From Styela clava (Eukaryota > Chordata > Ascidiacea > Stolidobranchia > Styelidae), in the NCBI RefSeq assembly GCF_964204865.1, contig NC_135252.1, forward strand, positions 24,635,383-24,699,382: 64,000 bases of DNA, written 5' to 3'. Under the pieces are notes generated by a model. That model was given only the letters and a program-made list of their open reading frames with translations, searched no databases and was not told where the DNA came from. This document shows positions 54,837 through 64,000 of the stretch, piece after piece. Each line of letters opens with the position of its first letter. The stretch's first letter is position 1. The translations under genes and the position numbers were made by a program.

Positions 54837-55376
54837 GATAAAAAGGGCAATTCAGGGCCAAAAAATACCGATCAAGTAAAAACTAAAATTCAACAAAGGT
54901 TTCTTAGCCACTGTCATCGTTGTGTGTGTTATGGCAGTGTTGTGGCATGTTTTCTGTCTTCGCACTGAATAGGACTCTAGATAAGCAGCTACGGGCGTGT
55001 AACTAATCTATTTTTCAATTAAAATGCACTGTTATTTTACTTTCATTAAATTACATTTTTCTCCTTTATACATTTCGTTATGCATTTATTGTTATTAATA
55101 TTTAATCGAAATTTTAAATATTCTGCTCTCGTTATTTGCAACAAAATTTCTTCATCAGAAATATTGTGAGGCTTCTTCAAAAATTCCACTCGATCATTCG
55201 TACAAACAATCGTTCATGGTAAAGGTAGAAAAGAATAATAAAACACTTGTTTAAATATTCATATTCTTTACAATAGCGGATAGCTACACTTTGCAAAAAG
55301 ATCGGAATTTTTTTATAGTTCGGCGTTAGCAACCGAATTTATTACACCCGGGTGCATGCAAAAATGTGCCCCACTT
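54837..55376. other. Gene-free AT-rich spacer
   Basis: Nothing recognised on either strand. Confidence 0.4.
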
Positions 55377-55518
55377 CCTAACTATTTTTACAGGCGCTCG
55401 CGAAGTATGTGCACCAAGATGGCGCACAACCTGGACATAGTATGTGTACCAGGTTGGGGTTCAGGTTTTGCGCCATCTTGGTGTACATATTTCGGGAGCG
55501 CCTGCAAAAATAGTTAGG
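55377..55518. repeat. Large palindrome of the GTATGTGTACC family, 142 bp
   Basis: 57-bp arms (CCTAACTATTTTTACAGGCG ... CCAAGATGGCGCACAACCTG and its inverse) match at about 52 of 57 positions around a loop of about 28 bases. The outer about 14 bases of each arm (CCTAACTATTTTT) are not part of the family consensus, yet are also inverted, so the fold-back extends beyond the element. Confidence 0.93.
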
Positions 55519-56144
55519 TTCAAGACCTAAAAAAGTGGACAAATGCGTCCAAACAGTTAAAACTCATTGAGTATCATAACAGAAATACAATAAAACAACT
55601 ACACTGTTATTACCGTATTCCGTAAAAATTTAGTTTCTCTTTCGACTGGCTCTTAGCTGGCTATTAACCAGTGAGCGTAAAAATTAATTATATCCATCAA
55701 CTTATAATCAAGAGTTACTGTACTTACTCTCAAATTTCTCTCATTGTTATGTAATCAAAACTTTATCGCACCTTCCTATTGTTGCGTCATTAATGATCGA
55801 GAACTCATTAGATAATGACGACACAATAAAGGGTTATTAAATTGATCTCTCGTCGTAATTCAAACATAAATAGTAATTATTCTATCGATTCAATATGGCG
55901 GACATTATTTCAAAGAAAAACATCGGTTTAATAGCCGGGTTATTTAAACCATTGTTGCGTACAATGACCCCGATTGTGTTGTCATAGCCATATGGTTGGG
56001 GCTTTTGTTTACCGAATAGAGGGTTTTCTATTACGCGTCGTCCGTTGGTTTTCAGAAAAGCCTTCCAAATCAAACAGTCTCTACATAGCTTGAGGTTGAG
56101 TTGTAAGATTTAGTACCGTGTTGGGTGTTTGGTATTATATAATT
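55519..56144. other. Gene-free spacer
   Basis: AT-rich. A minus frame at 55882-56073 shows no recognisable domain. Nothing else seen. Confidence 0.35.
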
Positions 56145-56270
56145 GTATGTATGTATGTATGTATGTATGTATGTATGTATGTATGTATGTATGTATGTAT
56201 GTATGTATGTATGTATGTATGTATGTATGTATGTATGTATGTATGTATGTATGTATGTATGTATGTATGT
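56145..56270. repeat. (TATG)n microsatellite, about 31 units
   Basis: Uninterrupted TATG/GTAT repeats of about 126 bp, immediately followed by TTATTCGTCTCGTAAAAGCA. The same TTATTCGTCTCGTAA-type sequence follows a shorter TATG run at about 54505. Confidence 0.97.
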
Positions 56271-56933
56271 TTATTCGTCTCGTAAAAGCAATATAAAAGA
56301 GTAAGTAATTATAAATACGGAAGACGGGATGTATGCACAAGACCATATTGGCCTAAAACACAGATGTGCGGCATACACCCCTTTTGATATATATTTTAAG
56401 GTACAATCTGTTCATGGCCCCACCACGATTTCTCTGATTTTTTTTATTTAATTTTATTTGGTAAGGTCAGGATAAAATGCTAAAGAGAAGTGCAGTATCC
56501 TATCTTATATTAACCTAGGATGGTGTTGAAGAAATGCGACGACGGAACCAATTTTTCATATTCGTTCCGAGAAGAATGTGGCTTAGCAGTATGTCCCCTA
56601 GCTTTTTTACTTTTGTGGGTTGTTTCCAAATTTCAGATGTGGTAGATATTTTGTTTAAACAATTTTATTCACCTTAACAATTAGGGTGTGGTGTCACACC
56701 CCAAAGTTGGGAAGGGTGTTCGGAATTTTAGGGGGGGGGGGGGGTTAATCATGCGGCGAACGATGATCTCGCGCCCGGTTGTTTGTTAAAATTGTAAGAT
56801 CTCGGCGGTTTAACCTCCGTGATATCCCGCTCACCCATGGTGTAATAAACTTGACAGGCAGTGTCAAAGCGTAAAGATTCTGGTCCGTGACAGATGATCA
56901 AAATATTAAAGAATTTTTCGGAGTAGAAAATGC
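56271..56933. other. Gene-free spacer with a G-run
   Basis: Contains a 14-base G run (56731-56744). No gene or delimited element. Confidence 0.4.
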
Positions 56934-57163
56934 GGTACTCCCGAAGAATGTGAACCAAGATGGCGGACACCGGAACGTAGTATGTGTACCAGGTTAGGCC
57001 ATAATTTCAGGTACAAATACTACGGGAGTATCTTGGCTAGTCCCCGAACTCGTAATAGAACTAAAATAAGAAAAATTGAAATAAAATAATGACCCCATCC
57101 TGACCTGGTACACATACTACGTTCCAGTGTCCGCCATCTTGGTTCACATACATCGGGAGTACC
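56934..57163. mobile_element. GTATGTGTACC-family MITE, 230 bp
   Basis: The ends GGTACTCCCGAAGAATGTGA and, inverted, GGTACTCCCGATGTATGTGA pair. Both arms continue into ACCAAGATGGCGGACAC. Flanks gaaaatgc (56926-56933) and ggaaatgc (57164-57171) match at 7 of 8. The best template for the uninterrupted form of the split copy at 60940-63270. Confidence 0.93.
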
Positions 57164-57289
57164 GGAAATGCAATATAACGATAAACCCATGTATCAGGAT
57201 TAGTTTTTATGCCATTTTGCTCTTGACAAAATCGAAAGTGGAAACAATAATGAATGAAAGTTATAAGATACCGCTATTGTGCTGATAGC

Positions 57290-57450
57290 TACCGTGTTTC
57301 CACGAAAATAAGAAATTTTGTGCATTTGAGAATCTTGTAATTCTCCACTTTGTAATTTTGTTTTTGATAAGTAAAATAAAAGACATCGCCCAAAAATAAA
57401 CCCTAGTGTTATTTTCGAAAGAAGAAATAAAATTGAAATTAGACTGGGAC
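57290..57450. repeat. GAAAATAAG-type dispersed repeat
   Basis: It starts ACCGTGTTTCCACGAAAATAAG and contains AAATAAACCCTAGTGTTATT. Relatives are at about 5255-5590, 17366-17460 and 22955-23055. GTTTCCCCGAAAATAAGAC-type elements are common in animals (from memory); the class is not established here. Confidence 0.6.
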
Positions 57451-57737
57451 TTCTGACCCTCAACTCGGACGGAATGTAATTCAAGTCACACTGTCATGGA
57501 AAAGAGTTATGTGTACATAATTTCGTGTAACGTCAAACCATTTAGTATACAATAGTAAAAAGCCATTTATTTTACGATTTTATATTAAACGTATCACGCC
57601 GGCTAAAATAAACATGACTGCCCCAATGTAAATAACGCAATGGTCAGTAAAAGGGTGACTCAGATAAATCATAAAACGGCTAAGTGGACCCCCGACATGA
57701 AAATAAACAATCCAGCATGGACTATTTTCGTTTAATC

Positions 57738-58354
57738 TATTGTTTCCCAACCTGTGGGTCGCGGCCCAAAGCTGGGCCGCCTTAAAATTATTTTGAGTCG
57801 CTTGTTTTTTCAATAAAATAATGGATGTTAATTTTATTTTTAAGTGAATTTTATTGTTTATTTTGTTTTTAGTATTGAAGTGTTGTTCAATAGTAAATAT
57901 ATAGCGTGTCCATAAAGTCTTGAATTTTTTTAAAATTGCAAAGGTAATTTATCGATACCATATATTGTTTAGTATTGAATGACATAAAAATACTTGAACA
58001 ATTACTGATTAAAAAACAACAAACCTGGTTAAAATATATTGAGAACTGACTTCATAACAAAATAGAAATTGTTAAGAGACTTTATAGACACATCGTGAAA
58101 TCTTGGACAAATCTGTTTTGCTTGGAATAAAGCCATGCCATGATTTCAAAAACTCTCTCATGGCAATCGAAAAAAAAATGTTGAAATAATCAGATAGATA
58201 ATAGGAAAATAAATTTCATGTATAAATCATTGCTTATATTTTGTACAATAATTTACTTTCGCGGTCATGGAAGCATACATTTGAGCATATCATTGGGTCG
58301 CGAGACTTTACTCAATTTCATTTTTACGAAATTTGGGTCGCTTGGGAACCACTG
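57738..58354. mobile_element. hAT-like MITE, 617 bp
   Basis: The left end TATTGTTTCCCAACCTGTGG and inverted right end CAGTGGTTCCCAAGCGACCC pair. Flanks gtttaatc (57730-57737) and gtttactc (58355-58362) match at 7 of 8. Subterminal GGGTCGCGGCCC/GGGTCGC blocks. No transposase frame. Confidence 0.9.
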
Positions 58355-58363
58355 GTTTACTCT

Positions 58364-58683
58364 ATACCTGACATGGGCAAAGTACGGCTCGCGGGCCAAA
58401 TCCGGCCGGTTGGATAATTCAATCAGGCCCGCCTGATGCTTCCACAACCAAACTAAAAACAAATTTCGACGTTTAAGCTAAAAATATAGCTCAATGAATT
58501 TGTTGAGATTGTGATTGAATTTAGTTTCGGCGCGATGTTTATTGTTTTCCACTTTTGCTTTTGTAACACTATAAATATTGTTCATAAAATGTAACTTTTT
58601 ACGTCACACTCACATGGCCCACCAGTCCAGGTGGGCAAAATTATTGGCCCGTGATCCAAAAACCTTGCCCACTCCCTATACTG
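58364..58683. repeat. hAT-MITE of the GTGGGC/GGGCC family, boundaries approximate
   Basis: The left side ATGGGCAAAGTACGGCTCGC and, inverted from the right, GAGTGGGCAAGGTTTTTGGA match the ends of 49359-49648 in inverse orientation. Internal CAATCAGGCCCGCCTGATGC is shared too. It abuts the preceding element. Confidence 0.75.
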
Positions 58684-58813
58684 TCTTTTCAAGCATTTAC
58701 TTCGAACAAGGCAAGGCAATAAACTAAACAAGTAGGCTGATATATAAGGAGTTGTTATTTTTGGAAAGACCGAAATCTTTCTGGTTTGATTTTGACTACC
58801 CGATACATTACAC

Positions 58814-59269
58814 CAGCGGTTCCCAGTCTAGTTGCTAAGCGCGCCGCGAAAATTTCAGAATTGTGTTATACATACCTAAAATAGGATTGAATATTCACAT
58901 ATTGTATTTAATATAAATGTTTTATTGTTTCCTATTTTGATTGCTGTGCAAGGGAGTCAATAAACTCATTTTAGCATTCTATGTCGTTCATTTTCTTCAA
59001 CGTAGGGCTACCTCTATTGTTATGCAACAATATATGTAGATAGACACTACTCGCTGCAATATCGTGAACTGCAGTCTATGTATTTGCTCAACCGAGTTTA
59101 GCTTTTATTGTTTAGGCCTACATGTTTACAAACTTTAAAGGCATAAAGTACGCATTAACGATCACAAAATTGAGTTTATTTAAAAGCAGCATTTTTTCGT
59201 GTAGGTGCGCTGCGAGTTTTTTCCCCTGATATTTTAGCGCCCCACGGACAAAAAGTTTGGGAACCGCTG
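58814..59269. mobile_element. hAT-like MITE with CAGCGGTTCCCA ends, 456 bp
   Basis: The ends CAGCGGTTCCCAGTCTAG and, inverted, CAGCGGTTCCCAAACTTTTT pair. Flanks cattacac (58806-58813) and cattccac (59270-59277) match at 7 of 8. Confidence 0.92.
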
Positions 59270-59277
59270 CATTCCAC

Positions 59278-59879
59278 CTTTATTGAGGAGATGGGCATGG
59301 GGCTTGAAACGAAATATTTAACGTGCGATACAGACAAAGTCAAGTCTGGCGTTTCAACTACTATGCCATATGGACTTGCTAAGCAGCCAACAAATTTGAT
59401 TGAAATTCGATTTTAGAATAATTTCATTTCTACGTAAAAAACGCCAAGCCCTTGATTCGATCTCAACAAGACTCGAAACAAGCAGAGATACAATTATTGA
59501 AAACACCTGATTCTTCTCGGTTCAGAAATGTCTACCGAGTTTATTCGTCACTATCTGGGCTAAAGTGACCAGGGAGAGATAATTGTGCAGTTTGGGTAAT
59601 TACAAATTTTCATGAAATATGCCGCATCTCCGCTATACTCCTGACAAGACTCTGAATGAGTAAACTAATGTTAAAGCCATCATTTTTATAATAATTTTAA
59701 TTAAGGCTTTGATAAAATATAATTCCGATAGTTTAGAAGGCCGAATTTTCCACACGAAATTAAAATCCATCGCCCAAATGTTTGACGCAGCAAACTAATT
59801 TAATTTCACTTTATTTCAGATATTTGGCTATAAAAATCAATCCGGAAATATATAAAGTATGTTGTGAAACTTTACAACT
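59278..59879. other. Upstream region of the 59880 gene
   Basis: A plausible splice acceptor, TTTCACTTTATTTCAG, ends at 59820. It is followed by 59 bases with an in-frame stop (59865-59867) before the ATG. This suggests a 5' untranslated exon further upstream that I cannot locate. Confidence 0.4.
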
Positions 59880-60617
59880 ATGAATCATCCCCAAGCTGAC
59901 GTGACGTCATCAATGACGTCAACGACAACTAGTCGTTTAGAATGGACTATCAGCCCAACACGGGATTTACCATTCATCATATTAGCGACAGTGTTTGCAA
60001 CTGTTGCTATTATTACGTCAATAATAGTTTGTTACGTCATAAGACAACGAGGCAAAAGAAAACGAAAATATCTTCGTCAGAAACAGAACTCGATTCCAAA
60101 TGACTATGTAACTGCTAGGGAGCTCGGAATTATTCATTTGCCACAAGATGACGACTCAAGAAGTCAACAGAGCGTGGCGTCACCCCCACTTCCTGAAAGA
60201 ATAGATATTCGAACGATTTCAGCGCAAGTCACCTCAGACACGTCGTTAGATTTTTCGTACCACGATGATTGGTCAAATTCTAGCTCAGACGAAAATATGA
60301 ACCAATCACATTCACTCCCTCGCGGATTTCGACCCACAGTTTGTCGCCGCCTTGATGATTGGTCCAATCTAAATTCGAACAACCAATCAGAATCTTCACC
60401 GGCGTTACTAACAATGACTGATTTTGAAGTATTGCATCACAATCAGCCAAGGAATTTATCAGTCGTGACATCACACTCGGAAAACAATTTGTTTCTCAAA
60501 TCACAAAAACTTTGTACTGTTACGGAACACTCATCGAGCTTTTCGCGGTCAAATGATTCAACTATGTCACAACAATGCGAAGATGAGCCTATTTATTGCT
60601 CAATAGAAGATTTATAA
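59880..60617 (+). CDS. Unrecognised single-pass membrane protein, 245 residues
   Basis: An intact frame with strong coding character (no repeats, balanced codon use), but no family recognised. A short Thr/Ser-rich N-terminus (about 1-30) has no signal peptide. One hydrophobic segment follows (about 31-54, FIILATVFATVAIITSIIVC), then a very basic stop-transfer RQRGKRKRKYLRQK (55-68) and a long Ser/Asn/Asp-rich tail. The positive-inside rule predicts an outside N-terminus and a cytosolic tail. The tail has two similar segments, YHDDWSNSSSDENMNQS and CRRLDDWSNLNSNNQS, so an internal duplication is likely. It ends EPIYCSIEDL: YCSI fits a YxxPhi sorting signal, and the last four residues fit a class III PDZ ligand. 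The start is the first ATG after an upstream in-frame stop. It could be an adaptor-like or receptor-tail protein; I assign no function. Confidence 0.6.
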   Translation: MNHPQADVTSSMTSTTTSRLEWTISPTRDLPFIILATVFATVAIITSIIVCYVIRQRGKRKRKYLRQKQNSIPNDYVTARELGIIHLPQDDDSRSQQSVASPPLPERIDIRTISAQVTSDTSLDFSYHDDWSNSSSDENMNQSHSLPRGFRPTVCRRLDDWSNLNSNNQSESSPALLTMTDFEVLHHNQPRNLSVVTSHSENNLFLKSQKLCTVTEHSSSFSRSNDSTMSQQCEDEPIYCSIEDL

Positions 60618-60939
60618 TATGACTGAAGCTCAGTCTCTCCGTGTTCCTATGAGAGGTTTTTCCGTTTCTCCCTGGGAGCGGAAAGGAGTAATGCGGCTTA
60701 ATATTTAGCGAACCTTGGTTATAGCAAAATAGCATCTATTGCAAAACAGAGGACGCCACAATCCCAACGCGATCAACCATGTGCTTGAGTTCTCATATAA
60801 ACGAATTTGTTAGATATTTACTTTTTTGTCTTATCCAAGAATAATAGAATTTTCATCATTTTTAATTTTCTTATTTATTTATTAAAAAAAATAGATAATT
60901 TTAACTAGATGGAGTTTATTTGTTGTGTGAATGAGCGGA
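60618..60939. other. 3' flank of the 59880 gene
   Basis: Presumed 3' untranslated region. An ATTAAA near 60879 could act as polyadenylation signal. Nothing else seen. Confidence 0.35.
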
Positions 60940-63270
60940 CAGTCCAGAGTTGCGACGTCCAAATATATTTACTTTTACCTTTGATTCAAAATGAGTAACA
61001 GGGGTAACAGGTTAGGGTTAGGCGATAATTTCTTTCCAATTTTCCTTATTTTAGTCCTATTATCAGTTAGACAAGGGTTCCCAAACTTTTTTGACCATCG
61101 CCCCCCTAAAGTAGTTTATACAACTTCATCGCCCCCCTGCACTACAAAAAAATATAAAGTCAGAAACGAATTTATTACAGACCAAATAGGAAGACAAATC
61201 ATAGTTTATAGTGTTTCTTAATAAGATAGATGAGCTTGGTGTTCTTCAGCGAGTTTTTTATTTTATCTAAAATTACCCCATTTACTGACGGAAAGGTGAT
61301 TTCATTGTTCTAATAGCAATAGTAGCACGGCTGAAAACCCCTTTTTCATCATATAATAGGTCGGGAATGAAAGAATCCAGGGTTCTATCTCCTCAAAAAC
61401 CGCCGTGTACTCTTGCCTTATAGCATTTCACTTCCTAAATTCACCCCATGTCACATTAAAATAATAAGAACAAAGTTAATTTTCCCAAACTTATAATAAT
61501 GATTTTCGTACATTTCATTCATTTGTACAGCCTGATGACCTGCACCAAAATACTTCGGAAAAATCCATTCCCGATTCCTCATCCTATCACGGCTTCCAGT
61601 CCATAATCAACCAGCCATTTTTTTTTTTTGGATTCATGGACTCGGATGTGGAAGAAGCCGTGACTGACTATCGGCCACGCCCAGGGGTCGGCAAATTTTA
61701 TGTTGCTCGCAGGACAAAATTCAGGGTTGCTAGTCTTTTGCGGGTCGCATATATTTTTTGAGAGTTAAAAACGGAACACACGCGAAAACTGCGACAATCG
61801 TGAACTCAACTCAGTCGTCTTATTAAAAAAATATTACAATGACATTTAATGTGACACTGTCTTGTTGCTGCATCGCGCTGGATAGCTTCACGACGCCAAG
61901 ATTGAAACATTTTCTAAATGGGCATCACCAAACCCACTTCTTTGCTTGTTCTTTGTAATGTTCACTTTCGAAAATAATGGTTTGCACAAATATGTACTTT
62001 CAAACATCGAAGTGAATATTTTCGCATGATTTGTGAAATTTTGATAAATATATATTTTCTTTAAGAAGATACATTCTTACAAAAATTAAGCAGTGATGAA
62101 TCTCTCGAATAGAATATGAATTTTATTTCCTTATTGCTTTGTGCAATATATTCGAATATTTACTGCGCTATTGAACCCCTGCACTCAGCATCAACTTTTC
62201 TGCGTGTTTCCATTTGTCTAATTATAATTAAATTGTAGGCTCGTTAAACGAGTGGCTGTTCACTAAATTGTTAGGATATAGTATAATTTACTCTAAACGT
62301 GTCTCACGATAAATTCTGTTACGTAAAAAAATGTAATTTACTCCTCGAGCGTAGATTATAAATAAAAAAAATTCATCGTCAAAACCCCCGTTTGAATATT
62401 TCCCCGGGCATAGACTTCCTTGTTTACTTCGTGACATTGGCCAATCAGCAAGATGCAAAAAACGTAACAATGCCCCCTTTCGCAGGCGCTCAGACACTCT
62501 CACTCAGACAGATTTTCAGGCGTGGTCGTGAGCACTACCTCATTTTCGCGTTTTTGAATTATATTCGTTAGTATTTAGTTGTTTTTCGGAAATTTGAATA
62601 TAAATCGAATAAGTCAATGATTACTTTGTCTTTCTATGAGTTTCAGTTTAATTACAGCAATCAAAAATTAGTCTAGAACCTGCTGTGATAGACTAGGCTA
62701 AAATTCTTTATCGGTACTTTTAAAACAGATTGTTAAATGGTGTGTATTAGAATGATAGTTTGAAACAAATACCCCATTTTACAGGCAACAACTCGCGAAA
62801 CCACTCTTAAAATAAGCACCGAAAATTTTAAAATGGTAAAATATGGAAAGAATTTTCCGCGGTCAAAGGTCGGGGAAAGGTCCATTCAGTGAATTGTCCT
62901 GGGCCAGATTATTTTACTTCGGCAGTATTTTGCCGACCACTGGGATACGCAAACTACCTTACCTTACTGCAAAGACGAGACCAGTAATCCTTTCGCGTGT
63001 GAATATCGCCCACATGATTCAAGCCTGCGAATGCACACAGAGTGCAGAATTAAGTGCGCCGAACATAAAACAGCTTTCGCGAAATCGCCCCCCTCTGTAT
63101 CGTTTTCGCCCACTGGGGGGGCGATATCTCCCACTTTGGGAATCACTGAGTTAGAAGACTAGCCAAGAGCCTCCCGTAGTATTTATAGCTAAAATTATGG
63201 CCTAACCCTCACCTAGTACACAAATTACATTCCGATGTCCGCCATCTTGGTTCGCATACTTCGGGAGCCC
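60940..63270. mobile_element. GTATGTGTACC-family MITE split by a 2-kb insertion
   Basis: The left part (to 61071) contains GTTAGGGTTAGGCGATAATT and TTTTCCTTATTTTAGTCCTA. The right part (63149-63270) contains GACTAGCCAAGAGCCTCCCG, ATTATGGCCTAACC and CCGCCATCTTGGTTCGCATA. Placed end to end these follow the order of the intact element at 56934-57163 read in reverse. The far left end is eroded. Confidence 0.75.
61072..63148. mobile_element. hAT-like non-autonomous element, about 2.08 kb, nested
   Basis: The left end CAAGGGTTCCCAAACTTTTT and inverted right end CAGTGATTCCCAAAGTGGGA pair, with subterminal CGCCCCCC on both sides. Seven bases, agttaga, flank each side (61065-61071 and 63149-63155, one-base slip). 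It sits inside the MITE at 60940-63270. Inside are a SINE fragment (about 61595-61690) and the start of another hAT MITE (CAGGGGTCGGCAAATTTTAT, about 61682). No transposase frame. Confidence 0.75.
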
Positions 63271-63731
63271 CCTTTCATGATTTACATGAAAATAATACAA
63301 ACATTTCGCTCTCGTGGTCTGTCGTATCCAGAGGGGGGCATATGGGTGAGTTCGTTGCTTAGTTTGATGATTTATTACAAACATTTCACTCTTACTTGAC
63401 CTTTAACTTATTTATTCTTTAATTTATTAATTTATGTGTGCCAACATCTATAATTTGTTTATCCCCCGAAATATTTTTGAAGTTAGGTAAAGGGGCATCT
63501 TTATCAGAAACTGGTCTCGAGCAGCAGAAAAGTTTGACACGCCCCTGTCTGTTGAATAAACTCAAACTTTAAAACTTCATGCAAACTGTGTTACTCATGG
63601 GTTAATTGACTAAGAAGGTTGAATTTGAAAACGTGGAAATTCCGAAAACAGTACAGTACCTCATATAAGAGACTATTTCAATTATTTATTTGCGTACTGT
63701 CGTAATCGTTGTTCTATAATTTTCATGGTAA
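63271..63731. other. Gene-free spacer
   Basis: AT-rich. Nothing recognised. Confidence 0.35.
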
Positions 63732-63739
63732 GAATTTTC

Positions 63740-63944
63740 GACGCTCCAGAAGTATGTGTACCAATATGAAGGTTACTAATTTTATTCGTCTATTTTACGT
63801 GTAAAGAGACTGAAACATATGGGCAGGGGTATATTCACTAGTCTAGCATAGACAGCCCCCGAACTCGTAATAGAACTAAAATGAGGGAAATAGAAATAAA
63901 ATTATGGTCTAACCCTAACCTGGTACACACACTACGGGAGTACT
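63740..63944. mobile_element. GTATGTGTACC-family MITE, 205 bp
   Basis: The ends GACGCTCCAGAAGTATGTGT and, inverted, AGTACTCCCGTAGTGTGTGT pair. The 8-bp duplication GAATTTTC (63732-63739, 63945-63952) is perfect. The interior matches 38460-38683 (CCCCGAACTCGTAATAGAAC). Confidence 0.95.
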
Positions 63945-64000
63945 GAATTTTCAGCGTACTCGAAAACACATAGTCTCTCTTTATATCCGCTTGTCTAGGG

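Overview
This window is AT-rich animal DNA. The evidence is eukaryotic genes with GT-AG introns, animal housekeeping genes, a tRNA-derived SINE, a BEL/Pao retrotransposon and very many miniature DNA transposons. Compact or intronless genes in a transposon-rich background suggest an invertebrate, possibly an invertebrate chordate such as a tunicate. Nothing in the sequence proves that, and I hold it at low confidence.

Genes, left to right. (1) The first four coding exons of a CYHR1/ZTRAF1-type zinc-finger gene lie on the minus strand (4452 down to 1711); the rest lies off the left edge. (2) A BEL/Pao LTR retrotransposon occupies 7019-12834. Its gag is reduced, its pol is long and broken, its LTRs are nearly identical and it has a perfect 5-bp target duplication. 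(3) Two TM9SF1-family genes sit head to tail on the plus strand (24385-30802 and 33865-35938), with the same single intron at the same codon and phase. The second is a clear TM9SF1; the first is a diverged copy with an altered C-terminus and a transposon-filled intron. (4) A single-exon DUF3105 membrane protein resembling TP53I13 lies at 41145-42971. (5) Mitochondrial tryptophanyl-tRNA synthetase WARS2 (minus, 47685-48788) and translation factor EIF2A (minus, 51331-53127) are both single-exon. (6) An unrecognised single-pass membrane protein lies at 59880-60617. These are ordinary cellular genes and do not form an operon or a shared pathway.

The rest is repeats. At 15.5-17.3 kb there is a 197-bp satellite with a three-monomer higher-order period. 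At 43.5-44.4 kb there is a second tandem array with a two-monomer period. A 22-bp GC-rich minisatellite occurs twice in opposite orientation (15.4 and 21.4 kb). More than fifteen miniature elements can be delimited by terminal inverted repeats. Most have 8-bp target duplications typical of hAT elements, and several are nested. One MITE family, starting GGT and carrying repeated ACATTTGAACCC motifs, has perfect 9-bp duplications at two sites. A further fold-back family contains the motif GTATGTGNACCAAGATGGCG. Nested insertions allow relative dating at several places.

I found no prokaryote-style defence, CRISPR or biosynthetic system. The most unusual items are the higher-order satellite, the 9-bp-TSD MITE with a resident empty-site copy, and the diverged TM9SF1 duplicate.
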